Shown here piece after piece: positions 11,101 through 19,319 of a DNA stretch of 64,000 nucleotides. This stretch comes from Pomphorhynchus laevis. Taxonomy: Eukaryota; Acanthocephala; Palaeacanthocephala; Echinorhynchida; Pomphorhynchidae. The first letter of the stretch is position 1, and each line of letters begins with the position of its first letter. Position numbers and translations under genes: made by a program. The stretch lies in contig WNNJ02000308.1 in assembly GCA_012934845.2 (NCBI GenBank), positions 1-64,000 of the forward strand, given 5' to 3'. A model generated the notes under the pieces. That model did no database searches and was not told the DNA's origin. It worked only from the letters and a program-made list of their open reading frames with translations.

Positions 11101-14100
11101 ATCTTAGTGTTTCTGTTTCCAGCTGTATTGTCTCAATTTCAAACCATCTTTCTTCCCTTCGCCTTTCTCTGAATCCTGATAAATCTAAAATTATGTGGAT
11201 CCTACCTCGAAGCTTCGGCGTAGAACCTCCTTCCGTATCACTAAATTCTACAATTCTTCCTATCGTTGATAATCTCGTTTTCCTAGGCTTTCATTTTGAC
11301 AACCGACTTTCACTTAAACCTTTCATTAGAGATAAAGTACGCTCATCTACCTTGATACTCCGCAATCTCCGTCAAGTTCGTAGATTGATCGATTTCCCTT
11401 CTTGTATGACTCTCATATCTTCTCTTCTTTTCTCAAGACTTGATTACTGTCTTAGTCTATTTTCCAACTCACCTAAATCCACTCTTCTTCCTTTACAACG
11501 CATCATCAACGCTACCGTCCGAGTTCTCCTCCGTCTTCGTCGTTTTGATCATACATCCCACTATCTTGTTTCTCTTGATTGGCCTACCATTTATTGTCGT
11601 GTTCAAATTCGTCTTCTTATCATTGCTTTTTCGCCTTATAACTTCTCATACCCCTTCATTTCTCAACCTTCCTTTTCTCGACAATTCTCGTACTGTGTAT
11701 TGTGCTCTGCGTTCCCGTAATTCCCTTCTTTTACATGTCCCAATCTACTCTACCTCTTTTGGCTTCCGCTCCTTCGTTGTGGCTGCTCCTCTCTTGTGGA
11801 ATCAACTGCCTATTCATATCCGCCAATCAACATCTATGCCGTGCTTCAAACGCCAAATCCAATTCCATTTCAAAAATTAACTAATTATCTGTGACTTTTG
11901 ATGTTCTTTTTTGTTTGTTATAGAGGTCATGTAAGCGTGCATTTTGCACGCATTTACCACGTTAAATAAATTATTGTATTATTTTTATTATTAAGATATT
12001 AATAAAAGACTTTGCTTCGATACATCTTGTGAGTCTGAAGAGGTTCGGCAATCAATCCATTACTGATTGATGCAGATGAGGACCGTCATACACTCAACAT
12101 AAACATGTCCTTCATGTATGTCCATACACCCGGCAGCATAATCTGTATTCATTCATGGGAATCTCTTGATTATGCTGCGTCCTGTAAATATTCCTGGTGT
12201 ATGTACATACATCTGAAGAATATGTTTGTGTTGGTTATCTGGTGTTTCTCCTCTGCATCTAGCAGTGGGAGGTACCCGTCACTGACGAGACACAATATGT
12301 CGAAAAAGCAACACTATGTTGTTTGTTTCTTAAATTCTTTTTGTCCTCCACGTTAATGCTATACAAGTAGTTTCTCAAATAACAAGAAAAATTATATTTT
12401 TTAGCTTCGGCAAAAACATCTCATCAAAATGCATACATAACAGGAGTATTCACAAAAGAACGAATAGTAATATATGACAATATGGTTCAGCATCTTGTCC
12501 GTAATGATGTACAACTTAGAATTTTAGTCTTCAAATTATTAATGCTACTGATTAAGGACGAGTACAGAGGAAAACGATTGACAAGGAAACAAGTTGTAGC
12601 AGTAGTATCACACGAGCTTGGACATTGGAAAAATAACGATATGCATATCGCAGTTGGCATAACGTGTGTAAGTATTTAATTAGAAACAACATAAACAGGC
12701 TATAATGGATGCTTGGAAGCCATGTGAATCTTGGTTACTATCCCATATCTATTTTGCAACCTGGAGTTCATAATAAAATTTAAAGGTTCATTCACTCAAT
12801 ATTCTGGAGTTTACAAAAACCTTACGATGATAACATTGTATTCTGTGAACGTTTATAAAAAAGTTTTAAATATCATCTGCATTTGTGCAAAATGCACATG
12901 CCAACAATAATACATTTCCTATGATGAAATTTTATTATCTATCGTAATTCCTTATTCTAACACGCAGGATATAATTTAGCATACATTTTAATTTTTCACT
13001 TAGAAGTTTAAATTTATTTTTAATAATCAAATCAGCTAATATTAATTATTAATTATAATTAATATTAATTTTAGATTAAAATTAATAATTATAATATATT
13101 TTAGATATAATATAATATAATTTAATTATATTAATTTAATATTAATTTAATATAATATTTAATATAATATAATTTTAGATAAATATTAATAATATATATT
13201 TTTATTGGTTAATAATCAAATCAGCTAACTGAGTCTATAAAAGGATTAGAGGTCATTAGGAGGGACTGATAAGCCAGTGTTTATCAAACAGTGCGCCCGG
13301 ACACACTGGTGCGCCCTAGACATTTGTTAGGGGCACCCTGAACATTTCTTTATATTTTAAAATTTAGATTTTTTAAACATTAGATTTGTCATTAGTTTTC
13401 TATCTAATGTTGAAAATTTATATAATAATTTATTTTATACTTTCCCGTCATTTTTTATTATTATTTCATAATAATCAAATCAGCTAACTGAGTCTACGTA
13501 TTTAATATAATTATAAAATAAACAAAACATAATAATGCAAAATCAAAATTTAATAATTAAATAATAAATAATTGTTTTTAGATTTTCTATAATTTAAATC
13601 AAGTTAAAATAAAAAAAATAAAATTTAAAATAAAAGTCATTTTTATGAATTTAATAAATAACAGACGTTGTATCAGAATAAGAATTACTTAGAGTAATAT
13701 AAGAATAATAAGTAATATAAGGAATACTTAGATTTATATATTTGACAAGTTGTTTTATATTATTTGACAAGTTATTGTATTTTTTAAATACAATTTCTAT
13801 TAATTAATTAATAACGATAATTAACGATTAATTATTAATTATTAATAGAAATTATTAATTTCTATTAATTAATTCATATATTATATTATTAATAATATAA
13901 TAATATAATATTTTTATCGTTTAAATTTTATAAATTAAAAAATTGAAAGTTTTATAATATTTTTTACCAAGAGTTTAAATTCATTTTTAATAATATTTTT
14001 ATTTATATATTCGACAATTTTTGTTTAGTCTTATTTTAATAGTACCCAAGCTTTAAACATGCCTCAATTAAATTATTTAAATATTTATTAAGCAGATTTA

Positions 14101-15169
14101 TAATTGTAAAAATAATTTATAAATTAAATGATAAATATTTTTATCTGCATATTTTATATAATTTATATTTATATAAAGTAAGGATTAAAAATAACAATTT
14201 TTATACGATATAATTAACAGCTAATATATAATGTATCTTAATTAACATTGTAGGTTATCTGGAGGAACTGATATGTTATCAGGTGTCGGCCTCTATTCCT
14301 CGATATAATTTTATAGTAAGCTAGTTAGTTTAAAATGTGTATTCATAAAATTATTTAAATGACTTTTAAGAAGATCAATATAAGTCAATTATAAAGTAAT
14401 TGTATAAAACAATTATATAAGGCAATACGTAAAATTTCGTTGAACTATTTGATAAAAAAATATTAAAATTTAAACTATTGTCTTAATAATAGAGAACGCT
14501 CCAAATTTAATAATTTGGAGCGTCAATTTAATAATTAACAATTTAATTAACCATTTAAAAAATCTTTAATTAATTGGCGACTTCAATTAATTGATTTGCA
14601 AATCAATAGGTATCTATTTACTTGCAAATTAGTACATTTGCAAATCTCAATATTTTAAATTTAAAAAGCTTAATCGATTATTAAAATGAACTGTCTATTA
14701 AAAATCAATTTAGGCAGCTGCAGCGATGTACGTCTATTTGTGGTCACACCTTTTGAAATGTAATGATTTGTATGTCTGTTATGGATTAGGAAGACTTACA
14801 GAAGAACAACCCATTGTAATAAGAGCAATCATAGCATGCTCTGTTATACTATCACCAGTGAACATGGTTGGTATCTTACAGTTTGTAGGTTCTAATTATT
14901 TTAACATGTTCGTTTAGATAATATACATATTTGGTAACATAATCAGCAGATTTTTTGAAAAACGGGCGGACAGGATTGCTAATACCATATCATCTCCAAG
15001 AGATGTATTCTATTCAACGGTTAAACTGAATAGAGATAGCTTACAATTTCCGGAAGTTGATTGGATGTACAGTTTCTGCACTCAAACGCACCCGTCCCTT
15101 ATGGATATATTGACTATTTACAGGACACTAAAACGAAAACGACGTAATATTTCAAACTCAAAAGCTTAA
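2034..15169 (+). CDS. ZMPSTE24: CAAX prenyl protease 1 (STE24/ZMPSTE24), C-terminal part
   Basis: Span of the part of the gene inside the window: exons 2034-2175, 12405-12667, 14714-14866 and 14918-15169 (TAA). The joined frame stays open and its phases agree at every junction (1, 0, 0). STE24 is a seven-helix zinc metalloprotease of the ER and inner nuclear membrane that cuts the C-terminal tripeptide after prenylation of CAAX proteins and, in vertebrates, processes prelamin A. Visible signatures are H-E-L-G-H (zinc ligands and catalytic Glu) in the second exon and the third-ligand region F-F-E-K-R-A-D in the last, followed by W-M-Y-S-F and T-H-P-S-L, matching the human C-terminus. The loop before HELGH is shorter than in the human protein. 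The N-terminal membrane exons are not in the window. The 10.2 kb second intron is stuffed with repeats; the last intron is only 51 nt. Confidence 0.9.
2207..2600 (-). repeat. Penelope-like 3' repeat, copy 2
   Basis: Reverse-oriented copy: ORF-end remnant at 2600-2541, palindromic body about 2541-2371, AT-rich tail to about 2207. The pseudoknot segments read GGTCCC and GGGGTT here. They still pair through G-U wobbles, which supports RNA-level conservation rather than chance. Confidence 0.65.
2775..3090 (-). repeat. Penelope-like 3' repeat, copy 3
   Basis: Same layout and orientation as the copy at 2207-2600: tail from about 2775, palindromic body 2950-3075. The pseudoknot arms are GGTCCC with GGGGCT and GCTGCTAT with ATAGCAGC. 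The 5' side breaks off at about 3075-3090, so this copy carries no RT sequence. Confidence 0.65.
3185..3490. repeat. Large inverted repeat (fold-back element)
   Basis: Two nearly identical arms of roughly 140 bp (left about 3185-3332, right about 3352-3490) surround a short AT loop. The outer part of both arms is a TTGACTTTCATTAAATAG-like sequence, with a CTGTCATAAAA block nearer the loop. The inner arm has GGTTCGAGT, which resembles a pol III B box, but no tRNA fold is visible. It could be a MITE or the product of an inverted duplication. Confidence 0.6.
3490..4370. other. AT-rich intronic DNA
   Basis: No gene or repeat family recognised. The 68-codon frame at 3673-3879 has no protein-like features. 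The stretch lies inside the 10.2 kb STE24 intron. Confidence 0.5.
4373..4706 (+). repeat. Two-copy direct tandem repeat, period about 166 bp
   Basis: The block beginning TTTTGCTACTAAAAAGGCG near 4373 recurs near 4540 with few changes. Both copies carry CAATTTGCCTGTTGGGGAC and end in CGCAGTGCCCTA. The second copy ends next to the 3' flank of the minus-strand RLE LINE. Confidence 0.7.
4760..7450 (-). mobile_element. RLE-type LINE, decayed and 5'-truncated
   Basis: Homologous to the intact RLE LINE at 51849-55403. The RT-containing frame 7443-6478 aligns from about residue 108 of that protein and includes V-R-P-I-G-I-C and N-A-D-N-A-F-N-R. Frame 6367-5969 carries Y-W-Y-A-D-D-G. Frame 5151-4789 holds the endonuclease end (F-I-P-V-I-F-S-S-M-G-G). 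Frameshifts and stops separate these parts, and 5150-5970 is heavily decayed. The zinc-rich N-terminus is lost because the copy stops at 7450, exactly where the plus-strand L2-like LINE begins. Confidence 0.85.
7657..8483 (+). pseudogene. L2-like LINE ORF1 region with PHD-like start
   Basis: Frames 7657-7842, 7847-8089 and 8049-8483 follow each other with small shifts. The first has a basic start (M-A-K-R-K-L-T-K) and C-D-N-N-N-C-N-V-W-T-H, resembling half of a PHD finger, a domain known in ORF1 of some CR1/L2 elements. The rest is low complexity, Ser/Thr/Pro-rich, with an internal repeat (I-I-S-S-N-I-S at about 8270 and 8370). It probably binds element RNA in the particle, by analogy. Confidence 0.55.
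8884..11880 (+). pseudogene. L2-like LINE ORF2: endonuclease and reverse transcriptase
   Basis: The APE-type endonuclease is recognisable at 9095-9463 (L-C-I-T-E-S-W, then G-G-I-V-V-I-A-R and V-I-V-Y-R-P-G-S). Frame 9877-10419 holds the linker, ending in P-S-D-P-I-P. RT frames 10343-10702 and 10605-11720 contain palm motifs A-F-D-I-V-D-H, G-V-P-Q-G-S-V-L-G and Q-Y-A-D-D. Frame 11440-11880 holds the C-terminal part (F-V-V-A-A-P-L-L-W-N-Q-L-P). In life this protein nicks target DNA and primes cDNA synthesis. The frame changes make it a pseudogene. Confidence 0.85.
12040..12350 (+). mobile_element. Probable solitary retrozyme-like repeat
   Basis: The approximate extent is inferred around the hammerhead at 12228-12314. 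It shares the stem-I tip of the ribozyme array at 17.6 kb (CTCCTCTGCATC...GTGGGAGG). Inverted segments with GCATAAT/ATTATGC lie at 12136 and 12170. It sits between the L2-like LINE end and the STE24 HELGH exon, so it is intronic. Borders and target duplication were not found. Confidence 0.5.
12228..12314 (+). ncRNA. Type III hammerhead ribozyme candidate
   Basis: Core CTGACGA (12282-12288) and GAAA (12302-12305) flank a perfect stem II: GACA (12289-12292) with TGTC (12298-12301), loop CAATA. Stem I is a closed hairpin, TGGTG (12240-12244) with CGTCA (12277-12281) plus an inner CTCC/GGGAG helix. Stem III is open: GTGTTG (12228-12233) with CAACAC (12309-12314), with a mismatch and a bulge near the core. 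The predicted cleavage follows AUC at 12239. The imperfect stem III suggests weak or lost activity. Confidence 0.65.
12405..12667 (+). CDS. ZMPSTE24: STE24 exon with the HELGH zinc site
   Basis: Acceptor TTTTTTAG ends at 12404; donor TGT|GTAAGT at 12667/12668. It enters in phase 1 completing GCT, giving S-H-Q-N-A-Y-I-T-G-V-F (human S-H-S-N-A-Y-F-Y-G-F-F), R-I-V-I-Y-D and V-V-A-V-V-S-H-E-L-G-H-W-K. H-E-x-x-H supplies two zinc ligands and the catalytic Glu. The linker before it is shorter than in the human protein. Confidence 0.9.
12668..14713 (+). other. STE24 intron with degraded Penelope-like repeat copies
   Basis: Minus-strand fragments of the Penelope-like 3' repeat lie at about 12870-13020 (ORF end plus palindrome arm), 13205-13280, 13460-13690 (tail plus inverted end) and 14245-14320. 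The rest is AT-rich. A GC-richer patch at 13275-13345 (GTGCGCC twice) is of unknown nature. Confidence 0.55.
14714..14866 (+). CDS. ZMPSTE24: STE24 membrane-segment exon
   Basis: Acceptor TTTAG ends at 14713, phase 0 at both ends (donor read as ATG|GTTGGT). It encodes hydrophobic sequence ending G-L-G-R-L-T-E-E-Q-P-I-V-I...I-L-S-P-V-N, matching human Y-D-S-Q-P-T-L-I...F-I-F-S-P-Y-N. The alternative donor four bases later would break the frame into the last exon. Confidence 0.85.
14918..15169 (+). CDS. ZMPSTE24: STE24 last coding exon
   Basis: Acceptor GTTTAG ends at 14917 after a 51-nt intron; stop TAA 15167-15169. It encodes S-R-F-F-E-K-R-A-D (third zinc ligand Glu), V-K-L-N-R-D-S-L-Q-F-P, D-W-M-Y-S-F and T-H-P-S-L-M, colinear with the human C-terminus, then a short basic tail. 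No ER-retrieval motif is obvious. Confidence 0.9.
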   Translation: MIYIFGNIISRFFEKRADRIANTISSPRDVFYSTVKLNRDSLQFPEVDWMYSFCTQTHPSLMDILTIYRTLKRKRRNISNSKA

Positions 15170-15689
15170 TCGTCGCTCTCGAACAAACTTCATAGTTTGA
15201 AATAAGTTGACCTCGGCAATTATTTTTTGCTTCGCACAAAACAAAATCTCGTGTAACATCTTCATAGTAGGATGATTCACGATATCAGTAAGGTGTTGTT
15301 GTTTCGATACTATCGAGATACTGGACATCGGACTCTAGACAATTTTGCGTACAGAGATTATGACAAAATATCTCAAGATATCATAAATTTATTAATTATT
15401 GTAAAAATTATTAATTTATATTAATTAATTTAATTATGCAATTTTATTAAAGAAATTAACCTTTCGGTTTTGACCAAAATTAAAAATTAAAATTTTAAAG
15501 AGTAACAAAAAAGAGTGGAACAAGAAATTGCATAAAATTGAAGAATAAATAAATTAGATGTAGAGCATTCTATTTCATTGTGTTTTGATCCTTGTTTGTA
15601 TTGCGGTTATTTGTTGGCAGTATAAAGCTTGATGTGATTATGAGCGAATTAAATTATGATTAGCTGTTTATTAGTCTATCAATTTGATG

Positions 15690-17530
15690 AAGTTTCAAAC
15701 TGCGTTTATGGGGACGTGAAGACACGTGAAGACATTTGAAGCGCAGTGTTTGGAGGTAGTTGCTTCATATGCAATAGGTAGATCGTTCATGACTGGGTAT
15801 GCGAGTTTTACATAATTTGATAATCGTGTACTGACACCCTTCAAACTAGCGGGTGATTGGAAGATAAGGAATTTCTCCAATTAGATTGGGTATAAGCTGA
15901 AGGTATTGTAGAATTCAGGGTGTATCGACGCTATTTTTCTTTCTATCAAGGTTATGTGAGAACGTAGTGCTTCCATTGTTGGAAATTTCAATGACTGGCT
16001 CAACATAATTGAGAATGGAGTCAGTCTAGACAAGACCGTAACAATCGTCGATGATCACTTGAGAGATAAGCATACCACTTTCTTTATATAACGCCACAGA
16101 CAAGCATCTATCTGGTTAAAGTTCCAAGTCGATATATCATCCCAGAAAGCATCCAGCGCATAACTCATAATTAGCGATTTCATGATTTTTAAGAAACGAC
16201 ACGCTCCGTCGAAAGATAAGAAGCCAAGTTTTAAAGCTTGAAACGTCATGGGAATGACTTTTGCACATTTCAGTTTGAAATGAGCAGTAAACGACCAGCG
16301 AGATGACAATAGGATGCCTAAATATTTGTAATATACAACAAATTCGAGTTTCTCTTTGTCAAGATACAGTGTGTCAGTGCTACAAAGAGGACCTCTTCGA
16401 CGGAACTTCATGGCTTTTGATTTATTTATGTTTACATATAACTTATTGCAAACACAGTAGTCGTATAAAGAATTTAAGTCCAATTTAGCGGAACCTAGAT
16501 TATCAGTAATTATCACCAGGTCGTTTGCATAAAGATCAACCCTAATAGTATCTGTTTTAGTGAGAAGTGCCTCAGGTAGATCCATCAATAAGAATGAAAA
16601 CAGTAAAAGGCTTAGAGGATCTTCCTGCGTTACTTCTCTGTCAACCGAAAAAACGATTGAGAGGTAGTCAGTCCATCGTATATTCGTAATGTGCTTGCCT
16701 GCAAGATCTGTATAATGAGATCAAAGAACCGTTCGGCTACATTGACCTTGTTGAAAAACTACGTTAATAGTAGACTACGATTTACTGAATCGAAGGTCAT
16801 ACTAAAATCGATAAATATAGCATAGATAGAAGACTTTGTTTGAAACAGCTGACAGCGCTATCCCAAACTATTTTTATTGCATATGTGGTCGATCTGTAGT
16901 GCTAAAGCCAAATTGTCCTGGCGGAAGATATGAGGAACGTAACTGCATTAGCCGCTGGGATAGTACACATGTCAAAAATCTGAATGTATGATTTAATAGG
17001 GTTATACCACCATACCAATCTAGAGAATCTATATCACCTTTATCCTTATACAAAACTTTAATATAACCTTATCTCCAAGAGTTAGGTAAAGGATGCCGTG
17101 TAACAGACAGTTAAAGATGTATACCCAGCAATTGTTTAGGAGAGGAAAATACAATTTAATTTGCTCAGTGCATAGGAGATCAGGACCAGCCGCCTAATTC
17201 AACTTCATTCTGGTCAGACATACACTTATTTCAGCACTAAGAAATATAGAATTTGATTGATCAATTGTCGCAATTGATGTCTCAAGTGTATTCGTAAATC
17301 CATCTATTACATTGATATTTAATCCAGAGTTTAGAATATTTTTGAAATGATCTTGCCACTTTCTTAATGGAATTCTTGAGCTTGTGTGTAAAGATCTGTT
17401 TTCCAGTTCCCAAAGCGCCTTCTTAGCTTTATCAAGAAATGCCTTTCAGAGAAGATAACAATTGAGCAGTGCGATTCTCAGATACCAATTTACAAAACTG
17501 TCGACGTAATATCACATACTCGTTCATTGT
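15690..17530 (-). mobile_element. Decayed LINE, clade not assigned
   Basis: The minus-strand RT frame 16588-16055 contains L-Y-A-N-D-L-V-I (YADD changed to YAND, expected to kill the polymerase), N-I-N-K-S-K-A-M and Y-K-Y-L-G-I-L. Upstream at about 16650-16600 is a V-T-Q-E-D-P-L-S version of the VTQGDPLS motif, and at 17400-17150 an A-A-G-P-D-L-L linker. Several stops interrupt it. Frame 15880-15695 may be its C-terminal end. The wording resembles I/Ingi-like or related LINEs, without certainty. Confidence 0.65.
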
Positions 17531-17631
17531 GGTTGTGTCGAAACGAGATGTTTTATATTAATTTAATTTTAATTTATTTTTTATTAATTATAAATTTATT
17601 AAAATAATGAATTTATTAATTATTATAAAAC

Positions 17632-17645
17632 AATAAATTTATTGT
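17632..17645. repeat. Target site duplication, left
   Basis: AATAAATTTATTGT, identical to 18733-18746 on the other side of the ribozyme array. An exact 14 bp duplication implies insertion through a staggered nick, as in retrotransposition. Confidence 0.75.
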
Positions 17646-17679
17646 AAAACATGTAGGCCAGACGCGAAAAAATGACGAA

Positions 17680-17758
17680 TGCCGTTTCGTCATCACAATG
17701 ACTCATCAGTGCCAGATCCCTCCCACTACTGGATGCAGAGGAGGACTGGCAGACGGCA
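17680..17758 (-). ncRNA. Type III hammerhead ribozyme, unit 1 (intact core)
   Basis: Read on the minus strand: stem III TGCCGT (17758-17753) with ACGGCA (17685-17680). The cleavage triplet GUC puts the predicted cut after C17752. Stem I TGCCAG (17751-17746) pairs with CTGGCA (17715-17710), with an inner CCTCC/GGAGG helix. The core is CTGATGA (17709-17703), stem II GTCAT-TGTG-ATGAC (17702-17689), GAAA (17688-17685). All invariant core bases are present and all three helices are perfect or nearly so. Confidence 0.85.
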
Positions 17759-17983
17759 ATCAATGAATGAATCAATGTGAATGATGTACTAGAAAATTTT
17801 CTAGTAACATCATAGAGTACTAAATCAGTACTACAGCTTCACCAAAAAGGATCATTAGCAAAAGCACTGCCAAATGCCAGCGCAGGTCTCTTTAATATCG
17901 GCTAACTTTTATTAAAGGAGAGTGAGACCATTCCGCGTGAATTTCTTGTAATACATATAAGCCCGACGCGAAAGAATGACGAA

Positions 17984-18062
17984 TGCCGTTTAGTCATCAC
18001 AATGACTCATCAGTGCCAAATCCCTCCCACTACTGGATGCAGAAGAGGACTGACAGACGGCA
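17984..18062 (-). ncRNA. Type III hammerhead, unit 2 (core base lost)
   Basis: Same architecture as unit 1, but the GAAA box reads TAAA, replacing the invariant G12 that acts as general base. Stem I also has a G-U. Cleavage is expected to be abolished. Stems II and III are intact. Confidence 0.75.
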
Positions 18063-18286
18063 ATCAATGAATGAATCAATGTGAATGATGTACTAGAAAA
18101 TTTCTAGTAACATCATAGAGTACTAAATCAGTACTACAGCTTCACCAAAAAGGATCATTAGCAAAAGCACTGGCAAATGCCAGCGCAGGTCTCTTTAATA
18201 TCGGCTAACTTTTATTTAAGGAGAGTGAGACCATTCTGCGTGAATTTCTTGTAAAACATGTAAGCCAGACGCGAAAGAATGACGAA

Positions 18287-18365
18287 TGCCGTTTCGTCAT
18301 TACAATGACTCATCAGTGCCCGATCCCTCCCACAACTGGATGCAGAAGAGGACTGACAGACGGCA
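18287..18365 (-). ncRNA. Type III hammerhead ribozyme, unit 3
   Basis: Core CTGATGA and GAAA intact, stem II GTCAT-TGTA-ATGAC perfect, stem III TGCCGT/ACGGCA perfect. Stem I is weakened (TGTCAG opposite CGGGCA). It is likely still able to fold. Confidence 0.8.
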
Positions 18366-18590
18366 ATCAATGAATGAATCAATGTGAATGATGTACTAGA
18401 AAATTTTTTAGTAACATCATACAGTACTAAATCAGTACTACAGCTTCACCAAAAAGGATCATTAGCAAAAGCACTTCCAAATGCCAGCGCAGGTCTCTTT
18501 AATATCGGCTAACTTTTATTTAAGGAGAGTGAGACCATTCCGCGTGAATTTCTTGTAATACATATAAGCCCGACGCGAAAGAATGACGAA

Positions 18591-18665
18591 TGCCGTTTCG
18601 TCATCACAATGACTCATCAGTGCCAGATCCCTCCCACTACTGGATGCAGAGGATGACTGGCATTC
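18591..18665 (-). ncRNA. Hammerhead, unit 4, broken at its 5' side
   Basis: Core, stem I and stem II are present, but the 5' strand of stem III and the cleavage triplet are replaced. The sequence after ATGACTGGCATTCG turns into an inverted copy of the unit junction. It marks the rearranged end of the array. Confidence 0.7.
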
Positions 18666-18732
18666 GTCATTCTTTCGCGTCTGGCTTACATGTTTTACAA
18701 GAAATTCACGCGGAATGGTCTCACTCTCCTTT

Positions 18733-18746
18733 AATAAATTTATTGT
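18733..18746. repeat. Target site duplication, right
   Basis: Exact repeat of 17632-17645 directly after the inverted stub of the array. Confidence 0.75.
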
Positions 18747-19092
18747 CTCAAAATAATTAATAATCACACAAGAATTTAATTACAACTCTGACTTTCGAAA
18801 CCGAGAAATAATTTATTAAAAATCGATATTTTGGTGACCACTGTCAACATTATCTGGAATATGAAAAATCTTAAAACGAAATATAATTAGCATTTTGTTC
18901 GTATGTCTATTGATGGCGGGGTTGTAACCGAAATGTAGACTTTTAATAATAAAATTTCTTGGTTTCGTAAAACTAATATTTCCGTAAAAATGAAAGAAAA
19001 ATTTTGGTTTAAATTTGATTTTAAATTAGATTTTAATTTTTAGATTTAATTTGATTTCAATTAACTTTTTTAATTTTATACACAATAAAAAT

Positions 19093-19316
19093 ATGCAGTT
19101 TATAAACCGTGATTATAATTATTAATGCATCACTTCACATATCTAGGAGCGTTTATCTTATACATAAACCACAATCCCCTACCTTTCATTGCACAAAAAC
19201 AAATTTACTCAACGACATACTACTTCGACACGAGAGGTGGCTGCTAAAGCCCACCTCACGTGACTTACTTCGCTGGCAATTAGAGGAATACAATTACATG
19301 CAGTTTATAAACCGTG
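19093..19316. mobile_element. Short insertion with 19 bp target duplication (SINE-like)
   Basis: The 19-mer beginning ATGCAGTTTATAAACC is found exactly at 19093-19111 and 19298-19316, flanking a 186 bp insert. The insert is less AT-rich than its surroundings and holds a GAGGTGG/CCACCTC hairpin near 19234. No pol III boxes or tail are clear. It may be a SINE or a truncated retrocopy. Confidence 0.5.
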
Positions 19317-19319
19317 GTA

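Larger units (their letters stand above)
7451..11995 (+). mobile_element. L2-like LINE, near full length but degenerate
   Basis: Order: 5' leader (7451-7656), ORF1-like region (7657-8880), endonuclease (about 8900-9800), reverse transcriptase (about 10340-11300) and C-terminal domain to 11880, then an AT-rich 3' end with TTATTGTATTATTTTTATTATT. RT motifs include Y-R-P-I-S-L, A-F-D-I-V-D-H, G-V-P-Q-G-S-V-L-G and Y-A-D-D. The wording around them (F-Q-A-A-F-R, S-W-L-S-S-Y-L-S-N-R-T) is L2/Crack-like. At least six frame changes break ORF2. Three 5'-truncated relatives occur on the minus strand at 38.1, 50.7 and 58.0 kb. Confidence 0.85.
17646..18732 (-). mobile_element. Retrozyme-like tandem array with hammerheads
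   Basis: A unit of about 301-303 bp starts at 17646, 17948, 18251 and 18554 (about 3.3 copies). The last unit breaks at about 18660 and continues as an inverted copy of the unit junction to 18732. Each unit carries a hammerhead on the minus strand. Units share a GCGCAGGTCTC-like block, a TTAAAGAGACC segment and paired ACTAAATCAGTACT palindromes. Tandem units with hammerheads, no protein frame and a target duplication are the features described for animal retrozymes, thought to move through circular RNAs and Penelope-type or LINE machinery. The open frame at 18767-18516 is a by-product. Confidence 0.8.

Noticed and set aside
15695-15880. Host exon on the minus strand
   Set aside because: No homology recognised and no paired splice sites; its position after a decayed RT suggests the LINE's C-terminal end.
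18516-18767. 83-codon protein on the minus strand
   Set aside because: It spans the ribozyme unit and its inverted stub; conservation there is explained by RNA helices, not codons.
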